Source of the DNA: Symsagittifera roscoffensis
Lineage: Eukaryota; Xenacoelomorpha; Acoela; Convolutidae
Length of the DNA stretch: 64,000 nt
Assembly: GCF_963678635.1 (NCBI RefSeq)
Contig: NC_087071.1
Coordinates: 18,971,613 to 19,035,612 of the forward strand
Direction of reading: 5' to 3'
Made by a program: the position numbers and the translations under genes. A model generated the notes under the pieces. The model had not been told where the DNA came from. It ran no database searches and saw only the letters and a program-made list of their open reading frames with translations. Numbering within the stretch: the first letter of the stretch is position 1; each line of letters opens with the position of its first letter. This document shows, piece by piece, positions 25,108 through 36,757 of this stretch.

Positions 25108-25790
25108 TCCCGGGTTGACCTAAACTTCTTATCATACAATTTGCATATATGAGAAACTTCTTGTCATACAATTTCATACAATTCCATACGTAAAGAAAAT
25201 TGTATGAAAACTCTATGACAAGCATTTTTCCACATATGGAAATTGTATGATTGTGTTTTTCCATAAACCAAAAAGTTGATTTTTTGTTTCTAAATCTAAT
25301 TTCAGAAAAACTTTGGATTGTGTTTGTATCTTAACCCAAGTGACAAAGACCTTGGCTTACTCAAAGCACCAAACGTTGAACGTTCTTGCATATACAATGC
25401 ATAGAAAACGATCTGAATTGTCTTAAAGCTGTTTTTCAAAAATGATATAACAAAACTTTTGAAATTTGGCGAAATTTTTTAAAGATGATTATGTAAAAGT
25501 TTGCACTTTTAAATTATCAAACATTGATCAAAGCATACATAAACATGCCACACAAAAGAAATGGGAAATTGCAGCATTTTTGAAAAAAAAATTATACAGC
25601 AAAAAGGAAAAACCCAACATTTTTGTTTTGGAAAACAGTTTTGGAAAATGTTTGTTTGCGTACAAATTTCGATTTGCAGTTGAAAAGAAAAACAAAAGAA
25701 AATTTTGGGGTAATTTCAAAAATACTTAGTAAGTACAAGAAAAAATTCGCCGATAAACCTAATTTTGTAATCTTTACCATAAATACAACT
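25108..25790 (+). repeat. Family D repeat, copy 1
   Basis: It begins CCCGGGTTGACCTAAACTTC and shares ATACAATTTCATAC, ACGTAAAGAAAATTGTATGA and a later TTTTTGAAAAAAAAATTATACAG block with 45410-46035. The 5' end is well defined; the 3' border is approximate. Confidence 0.6.
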
Positions 25791-26220
25791 ATTTAATCGA
25801 GACCATTCTTTGAATCTTCCGACTGCCCTTTTACGTCCTTTAACTGTTTTTTTTTGTTCCAGGAAAAAGATGAAAAAAAAACAAGTTAGAGGGAAAAGTT
25901 TTTTTAATTTTTTTTTCAGATTTAGATTTTAAAGATTTTTTTTCAACTTTTGTTTTGAATACCATACATATCTTTTTGTAGGATAGCCCCCGTGAAAAAG
26001 TAGTTAACCAAGATTCACTGCTAAAAAAAACCTGAAATCAAACACTTTCAGAAAAACAATCCGGCTAAATTGGTCTGCATAGGCGAAAACCACTTTTCTA
26101 AACACTGAGGAAATTTCTTTTTTGACTCGGAATCACGACCAGAAAGGCTTCAATATAACCCAACTCTTGGTTCCTTCTGAGCTTTCTCTGTACTACCTAA
26201 ATGGACCGGAATAAAAATAA

Positions 26221-26341
26221 ATCATACACCAAAGTCCTACCTGCTTCATGAAATGGTCTGAACAAAAAGAGACAAAAAGAGTATAATTACTCTTTTTGTT
26301 CAGACCATTTCATGAAATAGGTAGGACTTTTAGCGTATGAT
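26221..26341. repeat. Long hairpin in copy 1 of the 689-bp duplication
   Basis: The arms 26221-26271 and 26290-26341 are about 92 percent complementary over 51 nt, with an 18-nt loop. The core arm is TTCATGAAATGGTCTGAACA. The same structure recurs at 26930-27050. Confidence 0.9.
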
Positions 26342-26386
26342 TTCTTTTTTTCAGACATTTTTTAGCCAACAGATAGTTGAAAAACA

Positions 26387-26649
26387 GGATCAACCATACA
26401 AGTCCCCCCAATAAAATTTGGGGGAGAAAACATAGATTTTTTTGTTTAATAACTTTGAGATGAACCTAGATTCATTCAAACTTAAGCCTTTTCACTGAAA
26501 AAAAAATCATTGCTATTTCTAGCTTTTATTTGAGCGATTTCAAGGAATGTATACTTTGTACAGAATCAATTTTAGATTACATGCTTGAGGAGAGAAATAT
26601 ACGGTAGATTACTTAGGGAGGGGGGGGGAGGGAATTGTACGGTTGATCC
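26387..26649. mobile_element. C/G-tract inverted-repeat element C4, copy 1
   Basis: The left end, GGATCAACCATACAAGTCCC, is opposed by GGGAATTGTACGGTTGATCC at the right, with a G-rich run just inside. The ends match those of C3 (GGATCAA with a C tract), so it belongs to the same family. A second copy, carried by the tandem duplication, is at 27096-27360. Confidence 0.78.
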
Positions 26650-26929
26650 GAGAAACTTTCAGCGAACTCTAAAAACCGACGAAAATTTTTTGTTTTTCAA
26701 ATTCCGGACAGAATAAAAAAAATAGGTTATTGTGTTTTCAATAACAAAACAAACTTTTATGGTTGACTTTTTTCAATAACCCCTAACCCATTTAGAGATA
26801 CTGAGTCGATAGTAATTTCTTCTATTCTTCTCGGATTTTAAAAGTAGTCATTTTTTGAAATTGAACGTCATCTAATTTTTGCACTCCATTTGGTCTTTTG
26901 AAATCATAAATAAATCATACAGAAAATAA

Positions 26930-27050
26930 ATCATACACCAAAGTCGTACCTGCTTCATGAAATGGTCTGAACAAAAAGAGACAAAAAGAGTATAATTACT
27001 CTTTTTGTTCAGACCATTTCATGAAATAGGTAGGACTTTTAGCGTATGAT
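26930..27050. repeat. Long hairpin in copy 2 of the 689-bp duplication
   Basis: Same arms and loop as the hairpin at 26221-26341, with one substitution (AAAGTCGTACC for AAAGTCCTACC). Confidence 0.9.
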
Positions 27051-27095
27051 TTCTTTTTTTCAGACATTTTTTAGCCAACAGATAGTTGAAAAACA

Positions 27096-27360
27096 GGATC
27101 AACCATACAAGTCCCCCCAATAAAATTTGGGGGAGAAATTATTGATTTTTTTGTTTAATAACTTTGAGATGAACCTAGATTCATTCAAACTTAAGCCTTT
27201 TCACTGAAAAAAAAATCATTGCTATTTCTAGCTTTTATTTGAGCGATTTCAAGGAATGTATACTTTGTACAGAATCAATTTTAGATTTGATACATGCTTG
27301 AGGAGAGAAATATACGGTAGATTACTTAGGGAGGGGGCGAGGGAATTGTACGGTTGATCC
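27096..27360. mobile_element. C/G-tract inverted-repeat element C4, copy 2
   Basis: Duplicated partner of 26387-26649. The G run inside the right end is shortened to GAGGGGGCGAGGG, showing homopolymer instability between the copies. Confidence 0.78.
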
Positions 27361-28439
27361 GAGAAACTTTCAGCGAACTCTAAAAACCGACGAAAATTTT
27401 TTGTTTTTCAAATTCCGGAGAGAATAAAAAAATAGGTTATTGTGTTTTCAATAACAAAACAAACTTTTATGGTTGACTTTTTTCAATAACCCCTAACCCA
27501 TTTAGAGATACTGAGTCGATAGTAATTTCTTCTATTCTTCTCGGATTTTAAAAGTAGTCATTTTTTGAAATTGAACGTCATCTTATTTTTGCACTCCATT
27601 TGGTCTTTTGATGCTAGAGTTCTGTCTGTCTTTCGTTTGACTTTTGTTCTTATTTAAAATATATCTGACAACCAAAGTTTTTAAATTAGGTCATCAATTT
27701 GTTGTAATTGTTTTGATCTAACAAAAAAGCATTTAAACTAGGTCATTAATTTGTGGTAATTGTTTTTATCTAACAAAACTGTTTGCATCTAATGATGATA
27801 GCGTTGTTATATTGGGCAGAAATTCACCTCCAATTTTATTAATCCCAAGATTCTCAATTCTCATCAGTGCGCAATTTTTCTTGAACATTTTTTCATGATA
27901 TTGATGACTTTTCGAAAAAAAAAACGGCCAATTATCTTCCAAAAAAAGCTATTTCATGAAAAAAACCATAAAGTTCTGGATTGATGCTGTTATCACCAGT
28001 CTCGCATCCAAAAAAAAACTTCTTTGACTGACAGCTGAATCTTGTTTCATTGTAATTCTCATCATTTTGACAATAAGTTTCGAGGGTCAAATCTTGAGAA
28101 AAAAGGGTTGAAGTCAGCTTTAAAGTATCGTTTTTTTTTCACAATCGTTCTATTCACTGTTTCAATAGCCTAAAATCTTTGAAATTTGTTTTTAAAATTA
28201 AACAGACCATTCAAATTATTTTCTAAAAAAAAATTTTTGTTTCAATTAATCTAAAAAGTACAGCTTTCCAAAAATCGGATTATGAAAACCACCAAAACAG
28301 TTAATGTTGGGTACAAGACTCATTTTGTTCATTAGTTTATAATGCTAACAGACGAAACCTTAGCCTTCAAGTTGCTAAAGTCTTTGTTGCATTTTTGACT
28401 CTAACTTAAACTTCAACTTGAAATGTTCTCTGAAAAGTT

Positions 28440-28640
28440 CATTACGAGGCCAAACTGTGAATTTCATGAATTGTTAGCGGATTCCGTAACAAGGATGCTC
28501 CCTTTGTTTTCTTTTGTTCTTTCAATCCTTTTGATCGTTCCGACAAAAATTTAAAATGTTCAAAAATTTGTCTCTGGAATCCAGGAACATACACATACAA
28601 AATTGTGCTCCTATCCAATGCACAGTTTTGCCTCATCATG
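28440..28640. mobile_element. Family B MITE-like element, complete copy (201 bp)
   Basis: It starts CATTACGAGGCCAAACTGTG and ends GCACAGTTTTGCCTCATCATG, an imperfect inverted repeat. The interior shares GCGGATTCCGTAACAAGGAT and CTGGAATCCAGGAACATACA with the copy at 12969-13170, and the length is nearly identical. Confidence 0.8.
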
Positions 28641-29954
28641 TTTTGTTTGAAAAAAGTCTTAGAAAAAACTCGTTCAGTCTGAATTTTCTTCAACTTTTTC
28701 ATTTTTTTGATGATTCTGATCCTGAGATAAATCTTTGGATACTTATGAAGACAGCTGATAGAGTTATTTTACAATATCTGTCACATTGCCAACTAAAATG
28801 AAAAAGATAACACTAATATTGATTATTTTTCTGACGGTAAGTTTAGTGATCAAATAGAGTAAAAACTGATATATTTTGACGTAGATATTGAAACGATTCA
28901 ATGATTCAAAAAGATATTGATAACAATTTGATAAAAAATATCAAAAAATTAGTTTATGAAGGAATTAATCAAATGTGGGAAGGTTATACGGGATGATTTT
29001 GAGTGAATAAAATGCGGTCAATACCTGTTTAGTCGAAGTCGAGGCGAAAAGAGACTTTCAAGAAATTATTTTACCGCATTTTAAGGTGATTTCCAAACTG
29101 AGGTTAATCCCCTGTCAGACTGATAAACCAAAGCAGTTGGCGCAAAGATTTGTCTACAGCCTGGTGAAAAAAAAACAAGAGTAAACTGTCCCGAGAACTT
29201 TTTGCGAGACAAAAATTTTAATTTTTCAAAAAGAAAATTTTTTGAAACTGCAATTCCAACTGGCAGTTTAATGGCAAAAGTTCCTCCTTGTCTGGAAAAC
29301 AAGGTGCAAATCCCTTACTATTCAGCTAAACAGCTGCCAAGCTTAAAGTGCGATAAGTATTGCTCAAGCTGTCTAAAAAGATTAAATTCCATTTTTCCTG
29401 ACAAAGTTATATGATAATCTGAACGGATAAAAATGGTTTCGGAGCAATTTGATTTGCTTTCAAGTCAATTCCAAATTGGTAAACAATGTGCAATCCAGCA
29501 ACTGAGATAGATTTTATATCGATTTAAGTCGGTCTTTCTTGAAAATTTTGGATCTACTTAAGTGTCTAAATAAACGAATTAAATAATTTTGTATGGATCT
29601 TCCGACTCACTAAAATTCATTTGAAACTTACTAAAATTTATGTAATACCATTTTAAACGACCCCTGAGCAAGTGTCTAGAAAACCCACTTCAAATCGCTT
29701 TTAAGTGATTTTTTTCCTGACACGGCGAAAAAAACATGCAATTTAAAATCTTTCTCTGCCCGTACGGGTAGTTTTTTTTGGGCAGAATCTACCTCTAAAA
29801 TATTTCTGAACTTTCGACTTTGCTCATTTGTATCAGTTGGCATGCCAATTATTTCGTTTGAATTAGGTCGCTTATCATATACTATTTCATTCAAACGCAT
29901 GTTACTTTCTCGCATAGATTTTTTTCTAGAATGTCAGAGAAGTTAAATACAACA

Positions 29955-30490
29955 AGACTGCTCGTATCAAGGCGAAGCCCTGAATGTTCCGATTGCCTTT
30001 TAAGGTTTATGGAGCAGTAATAACATAAATATCCTTAACAAATTAAACGTAAAAAATGAAAGAAAAAAAATCCAAAATTTGAAACTTTTTCCATGAAAAT
30101 CATCCCCCCACACGCCATATAAACTACAAAAGAATAGATTTCGCTCCTTGTAACAAATCAATTATGGCAAATAAGCTTCTTTCAACCAACTTGGAACGAT
30201 TTCTAAGCCGGATTAAATCTCCGCTTACGCGTTAATAGCGCGAAATATATCGCGCGTTAATTGTCCCAAATTAGCCAAAGATGTAATCTTTAAACCCTCA
30301 TAACTTTACGAAAAAAAATCACAGGTAAAAAATCTTTTCAAATTTAAGCTCAGGACAACAATACTTTTTGAATGATATAAAAAAATTCCGTCAAAAAAGG
30401 CTAGTTAAAAAGTCGAAGTTTGTCTGAAGAAAAAAAAACCCACCCCGAGCACAAATATTCCGTTACTTTCGTATCGAAAGTCGGAACAAT
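29955..30490 (+). repeat. Family A repeat, near full-length copy
   Basis: It runs from GACTGCTCGTATCAAGGCGA to CGAAAGTCGGAACAATAA (about 535 bp). The core ACGCGTTAATAGCGCGAAAT with ATATCGCGCGTTAATTG is an imperfect palindrome, and the 3' end GTTACTTTCGTATCGAAAGT is a hairpin. No coding capacity; this is the best representative of the family. Confidence 0.85.
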
Positions 30491-30585
30491 AAGTAATACG
30501 ACCCAGCTGGATTTCAGACTGAATTGCTTTTGTGCTTTGTATCCGGAATTAAAAACGTTCCAAAAATTAATTTTAAAACCAATCA

Positions 30586-31025
30586 GACTGCTCGTATCAG
30601 AGCGAAGCCCGAATGTTCGGACTGCCTTTTAAGTTCTATGTAGCAGTAATAGCATGAAATAATTAAAAGTAACAAAATAAAACGATTTTTTTTAATTTGA
30701 GGATTTTTTGAAATTCATCACCCCAATCGGCATATGAAGTACATTAGGTCTGCTAAAATGATTATTTGTGGAGCAAATAAATCATTACTAAAAACTTTGT
30801 GTTTGATGAAGTTTCGAAGTATATTCTAAACGATTGCTCTGCTGCATGACACAGCCTCAGTTGTGCAATCAGAAAATTTTAAAGCTCTAGCACCTAACGT
30901 TTTCATTTATATCTGGCTGGAATTTTATGTAGCAAACAAGACTATTCGTATCAGAGTAAAGCTCTGAATGTTCCGATGGCCCATTTTTTGATCTCGAAAT
31001 TTTTTTAAAGAAGTATTGACAATCT
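30586..31025 (+). repeat. Family A, two 5'-end fragments
   Basis: Fragments at 30586-30750 (AGACTGCTCGTATCAGAGCG) and 30940-31025 (AGACTATTCGTATCAGAGTA) keep the first 80-160 bp of the family and then stop. Confidence 0.7.
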
Positions 31026-31154
31026 GGAAGTTTCAGGCCGATCAAAGTGTTAATAGTCGTTTATGGCAATAATAGGGACAATTAGCTTGCCTCAATTGAA
31101 TTGGAACAATCATGCGGATAGTTTGCCTCACATAAATAAATCGCGTATGAAAAA

Positions 31155-31680
31155 AAGACAACTCGTATCAAGGCGAGGCCTTGAATGTTCCGACTGCCTT
31201 TTAAGGTCTTTGGGGCAGTAACAACATAAAAAAATTAAATTTAATTAAAAGAAACGATTTTTTTTTCTAAAATTTGGGATTTTACGGGAAAATCATCCCA
31301 CCACACGCCATATGAAGTACAAAAGGATAGATTTTGCTCCTTTTAACAATTCAATTAAACAAATAAAATTCGTTCAGCCAACTTAGAACGATTTCTGAGA
31401 CGAATTGAATCTCCGCTTACGCGTTAATAGCGCAAAATATATCGTGCGTTAATTGTCATAAATTGGCCAAAATGGCAAACTTTAAACCCTCATAACTTAA
31501 CAAAAAATGATCACAGATGAAGATTTTTTTCAAACTTAAGCTCAAGACAACAAAACCTTTTGAATGGTTTAAGAAAATTCGTCAAAAGCAGCTAGTTAAA
31601 AAGTCGAAATTTGTCTGAAGAAAAAAACCCCCGAGCACAATTATGCCGTTACTTTCGTATCGAAAGTCGGATCAATAAAC
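31155..31680 (+). repeat. Family A repeat, near full-length copy
   Basis: It runs from CAACTCGTATCAAGGCGAGG to CGAAAGTCGGATCAATAA and contains CCACACGCCATATGAAGTAC and ACGCGTTAATAGCGCAAAAT. A further 3' fragment (ATTCCTCACTTTCTTCGAAG) lies at about 31815. Confidence 0.82.
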
Positions 31681-32738
31681 TTAGGTTTTATTCCAGCACA
31701 AAGACTAGTTAAATGCAAGCATACTCGCTTGGGAAACACCAGATCAATGCCTAAAGCAGTAAATTGTTTGAGAATTGTTCTGAACAAAAAAAAGTAACCG
31801 CGGGCATTTGTATTCCTCACTTTCTTCGAAGGTCGGATATAAAACTTGGATCGAACAATTTTTTATCCCGTATTTCAAAAAATACGTTGAGTTTTAAAGC
31901 CATATAGAGAGTTGCAATAAATTTAGACAGACAAATTTATATAAAAGGAACCACGGGCCTATTTCAAACAACTTTTGCCTGAAAAAAACCACTTTATCAG
32001 ACAAAAATTATGTCTCAAGGTCGCCTCAAGTTCAAAATTGCAGGCAAATTTTATACAAAATTCGGAAATTGCTCTGGTCAAAAAATTAGGTATGTTATTA
32101 AACTCCTTTTGAACTTATTAAACTTTTGCAACCTGTTATTAAACTCCTTTTTTGCAATTGTTATTATTGCAAGTACCCGAAATGACCAAAAATTCTTCTC
32201 ATACAATTTTTATAATTGGGAAAATTCTTATCATTACAACATTTTGCATTTGCATACGTACAGAAAAATGTCTGAAAACTCTACGATAAGCCTTTTTTGC
32301 ATGCTGAAAATTATATGACAAGCTATCTTCCGAGAGTCAAAAACTACTATTTGTTCAGTTTTGCTTAATATTTTCGTATTTTGTCCGAAAAACACAATAA
32401 CCAACGATTTTCTAACACACAAAAACCAACTTCAGCAATTTTTGTCCAGCTTCAGCCCTTTAACTTCAACACATAAAACACCAAAAAAAAGAGATCGCAA
32501 CACTTCAAAAAACCATTTCGAATTACTTTTAGCTTGAAGGTGAGAATTTTTTCGAAAAATATGATTTTGTCCGATAAGGCTGTTTAAATTATAAATTATT
32601 GAACTGCTCTTTTTAAGCAATTCTGTATATCCTTTTTTGGCAAATCCTGAAAAAAGCTACACTTTGATTCCTTTTCATTCAAATTTGTGCAACTTCTCTT
32701 TGTTATTGTTTTTCAGAAAGTGAGGCTGTTTATCCTAC

Positions 32739-32924
32739 CTGGAATGTACTCAGATGCTGCTCTTGATGGGGCTCTCCTGAATCTAGCATTCACTTTGCCG
32801 ACTTCTCGACTGGGCGAACAGCCAGCATTCTGAATTGAGTTAGAAAACATCGGCTGGGCAATGACAGGTTGAGAGGGTACTTTAAATGAAAGCTCGTGAA
32901 GCCCATCTCCCGTTTTTTGCACGC
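32739..32924 (-). CDS. KCNN: SK channel exon 3, cytoplasmic N-terminus
   Basis: The 186-nt exon lies between acceptor CATTTAG|GCGTGC and donor TTCCAG|GTAGGA, both introns being phase 1, so it too can be skipped in frame. It encodes about 62 residues (VQKTGDGLHELSFKVPSQ near the start, VNARFRRAPSRAASEYIP near the end). The second half is basic, with an RFRRAPSRAAS patch resembling a basophilic-kinase site. No known domain or membrane segment was seen. Its base composition clearly exceeds the AT-rich intron background and the frame is open throughout. The codon joined to exon 2 is GGC (Gly), and the one joined to exon 4 is GGT (Gly). Confidence 0.84.
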
Positions 32925-34248
32925 CTAAATGATGAGTGGAATTACATAACAGGTGAAGTTAATCAAATCTTTGTAAAAAGCTCATACGTAACAAATTACA
33001 TAAGTTACGTAACAAATTGTTCATTTCGATTAAAATCGTCGTGAATGAACTCATAAAAGCTGTGCTCTACCTTGAAAAATTCATATTTAATTAAATTTGA
33101 GCCTTTTTCTTCCTCTAAACTTCCCTGGATGCGTACCGATTTGCTTATATTATATATTTTTTATGGCTTTAAATGTGGAGGAAAAGGAAATACTTTCTTC
33201 CCAGTGGAAAAAAATAAATTTCAGCGCCCTGGAGGCTATGCATAAGTAATTTTTCAAGGTACTTTTCAAGGATGATTCCTTTTCGCTGTTATGTATGTTT
33301 GCCGTGTAGTGAAATAAAATAAATTGGCGAGATAATACGAAGAATTTCAGTCGACCCAAAAATTCTTCTCTTTGTACTATTTTTATTTTTATATATCCAT
33401 TTTTGGCTGACTGACCCCAAAATTTTTCTAAAGGTGCCTTTGGCACCAACATCAAATAAAAATGAGGGGGAGCGCGCCATGGAAAAAAAAACACTTTTTT
33501 TCTAAATATAAATTTTCCAAAAAATGCCCAAAAACCGTTTTTGACCTGGTTTTTTTTTTAATTTGCCAGCGGTGGTGCAAAATTTTTTTGTCAAATTACG
33601 CTCTGCTTGTGTTCAATTTGTGGGAGCGTTCGAAAGCTCAATTTCGTCGTCTTAAAACAAGGTCGATAAAATTCTCAAAAATCTGCCGCTTCGAGAAATT
33701 CCTAGATTCGCACCAGCAAGAGAATCTAAAAATACTATTTTTGAGGCGAGCGCCTTTTTTTGGCCTGCATTTCGACTGAAAGTGAAAAACCGGAGAATTT
33801 TCAATAAACCGCCATTTCTACAATCGCCACATTGAAGCCAAAATTACATCAGAAATACGTAATAGCTGCATACACTATAGTGACAATCTGTTATAAGGTT
33901 GAACCACAATTCTAATTTTCGGCTTGTTGAAAAGATAATTTTAAATTTGGCTTTTTGACTCTTCGGTTTGTTGACCTACCTCCTAAAGTTTTGAACATGG
34001 AAAAAAGATAAAGAAACATCCTCTGGCAACAAAAAAAAATTTTCCAATGATTTTAAAGAGGTAAAAAAAACACGTTAATTTGACCGCAGAGGCCAGAAAA
34101 AAAAACACTCAGCTTTAAATAAAGCTCTCCCAGTCGAGTTCTTGATCCGTTAAAAATTTCTGTGTTTTGGGAAGTGGTAAACAAACTGAAACTTTTTCTC
34201 AGCTGATTAGCATGATTTTGTAAAAAAAAAAATACGTCGAGTACTCAC
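32925..34248 (-). other. Intron between exons 2 and 3 (1.3 kb)
   Basis: Donor GTGAGT, acceptor ATTTAG. AT-rich, nothing else recognised apart from a small GGTGCC/GGCACC hairpin near 33436. Confidence 0.85.
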
Positions 34249-34632
34249 CAAAATTTTTCAGCTTTGGGTTTTTGTTATACAGCGATGACCCGCACGACAC
34301 AGTTTTAGACTTGACCAATGGAGCATATGGATTGGTCGTGTTACGCAAGTGTCGGTTTTCGTTCCCATCTTGGTGCACATATGATGGAGAGGGGGACGGC
34401 ATGGGGGTCAAATTTGGGTCCAAAAATTCAGAAGAGACTCTTTTGGCCTGACCAGGACTGTATCCGGCAACTAGCCCTACAGCGCTGGCTGTTTTGCTGG
34501 GTACGGGGTCAATTTCGCTCGGATTTGAATCCAAGTTTGATGGGTTGTCCATAGATGCAGCTTTGAGGGTGACGCCTCGTTTTCCAATGTAAGTATCGGT
34601 GCTTAACCTATTGAAGCTTTCGTCTCTTTCTT
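34249..34632 (-). CDS. KCNN: SK channel exon 2, Ser/Pro-rich cytoplasmic N-terminus
   Basis: This is the largest exon here (384 nt, 128 codons) and is much less AT-rich than its surroundings. It is preceded by a strong acceptor (TTTTGTTTTCAG|AAG) and followed by TTTTG|GTGAGTAC. Both flanking introns are phase 1, so it is a symmetric exon that can be skipped without a frameshift. The encoded stretch is hydrophilic and rich in Ser, Pro and Asn, with TPMPSPSPSY and several Ser-Pro/Thr-Pro pairs that could be phosphorylated. There is no membrane segment or recognisable domain, as expected for the poorly conserved N-terminus of SK channels. It begins EERDES, continuing an acidic run begun by the end of exon 1 (GEESS). 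Identity rests on splice sites, phase and gene order. Confidence 0.85.
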
Positions 34633-36068
34633 CTGAAAACAAAAAGCATTTTTGCACGCAGGCTCAAAATTTAAGAACAACAACGAAAAGCTAAAAATGA
34701 AAATCATCGCACTGTTAACGCGTAGCTTATTTCTCTTCAGAGCGGTAAAGTGGTAAAGTTCAGAAAAAAGCTATGCTTTCTTCATGCCTAAGATAACAAT
34801 GGGTGTCATTTCAATATTTAATGTTTAAACTACGCAAGACAGGAGTCAAAAAATTTTAGCTGGAAATGCAATCGGACCTCAGCAAATACAAGTGTTTAAG
34901 ATTTTTTTTGGCCATAGAAGAAATATATCTGTTAAGAATGCTCATCAAAAATTTTTAAGCAAGTAATTTTAAGTTTAAAAAAAAAGAGACAAAAAAAGAC
35001 TTCGAAATTAATTCTAGAAAGCTTTTAAGATAAAGCAAGCACATATTTAATGATGTTGGTATTCAAATAATTAATTGTTTTTGGTAGTTTCTAGCAGATA
35101 ATTAGATTTTGATTTTTGGTCGATTTTTTTCAGTGAATGAGGTTTATAATAAGAAAGAAAGTAAATTACAGTTGTTTTTACCACTAACTGATCTGTGTTT
35201 TTTTTAAATGCTGAATACAAGAAAAGCAATTTAAATGTTTAGAGGGAAAGTCTTGGGTAAATTTCTGGATGGTTTAGAAAATGCAAGAACTATAATAAAT
35301 CCTAAAACAATTTTGCCACACTGAACTTTTTTGAAATGCAGAATTTTATCTGAACATTGCAATGATCTTGCAAGATTTTTGCATGCAAGCTGCAGATCAG
35401 AAGAATTCAAAGTGGTGTAGGATTCTTTTAGAATTGTGATATCTTGCTAATATGAGTTAAAGTTTCATCGAATTGAAAACGAATTATACGAATTATATAA
35501 AATAAAATAACATAAATTAATCAAAAATTAAAAATTTCATCTTCCTCACAACATGAAAAACTCCTTCTGTTTCTAGCCTCAAAATGGGAGAAACTTTGCT
35601 TTGAGTGTGTTTAGTTTTTTCTGTTTTTTTTTCAAGCGAAATTAGGTACCACTAACAGTCATTGGACTGGGTCGATTGGTGTATTATTTCAAAGTCTTTT
35701 CAGTCGGGAATCGAGCAGCAATAGAAAACATCCAAAAGAAATGAATATTTTGAGTTTAAATTTCATTTCGAGCAAGTAAGGCGAGTGAGGTTTTTCAGGC
35801 TTATAAAAGTCGAGGTCTTATTATATCTAACTTCGAAAAATCAATTTTTTCGAATTAAATTTATCAAATCCATCCTAATAAAAATCAAAATGTCAAGAAC
35901 GCCAGCAAAATTTTAAGTTTTTTCATTTTTTTTTTGTCAGTAATTCGGTTCCTTTTTTGAGAAAAACCGATTTCGAAAAAATTTAGATTTTCAATACTAA
36001 TACAAACCCTAATGTCTCAATGTTTTTATTAAAATCAATATATCACGCCTTAAAAAACGACATAACCC

Positions 36069-36757
36069 GTGTGGACCTCCATAGACCAAAAATGCTGCTC
36101 AAAAAATTCTATAAATTAAATCTATGATCATACAAATCATACAATTTTCATACATTTTGCTAAGCTGGTTTTATTGAACTTTCAAAGAACTTTTTCTTGT
36201 TTTGGCATAAAATTTAGTGTATAGTGCTAAGTAAAAAAGATTTTTTTTCAAAAAAAGCTTATCATAAAATTTCCAGATATACATTTCTCTGTAAAATGTT
36301 TCTCTGTATTTCTCTGTTTTTTCAAAAAGAACGCTGAAACTCTTAATTCTCTTTTATGGCATATTTATGAATGTCTGGATTTATGTCTGATACAATAAAA
36401 GATCAAACTTTGAAAACAATCGTCTTTGAAACCTTTCACCAACATTTAAAAGTTTGATGTTTTTATTATATGATTTGTGTATGAAATCAGTCATACAATG
36501 CATTTCGTTTCCAATGCATTGTAAACGTAAGACGATCAAACCTTTGGTGACTCTGGTTTCGAGTAAACCTTGGTTTCTTTCACTTGTATTCGGCCACAAA
36601 AGAAAAAATGAGATATTATACAAAAAAAAGTGAAATTTGGTTCATAGGAAAAGGCTAGTCATATAACAGAAAACGCTAATGATAGACATTTTATGCATTT
36701 TTCAGTACTTATGTAATTGCATGAAAAATTTGTGACTAGCATTTTCGGTCAACCCGG
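36069..36757 (-). repeat. Family D repeat, copy 2 (inverted)
   Basis: It begins GGACCTCCATAGACCAAAAA and ends CGGTCAACCCGG, the reverse orientation of the ends seen at 45410-46035. The GTTGACC/GGTCAAC ends are short terminal inverted repeats. Internal ATCATACAATTTTCATAC motifs are shared. Confidence 0.62.

Larger units (their letters stand above)
26213..27611. repeat. Tandem duplication, two 689-bp copies
   Basis: Copies 26213-26901 and 26923-27611 are nearly identical (single substitutions and a few short indels, for example near 26577 and 26618) and are separated by about 21 bp. Each holds one hairpin with ~51-bp arms at its left end and one C/G-tract element. High identity means the duplication is recent, or a recent array with an assembly-collapsed copy number. 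Confidence 0.92.
24177..32738 (-). other. Intron between exons 3 and 4 (8.6 kb)
   Basis: Donor GTAGGA, acceptor CAATAG. No host exon was recognised. It contains a family D copy (25108-25790), the 689-bp tandem duplication (26213-27611), a family B copy (28440-28640) and a cluster of family A copies (29955-31690). Stretches 24180-25100, 27620-28430 and 28650-29950 show only AT-rich sequence. Confidence 0.82.
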
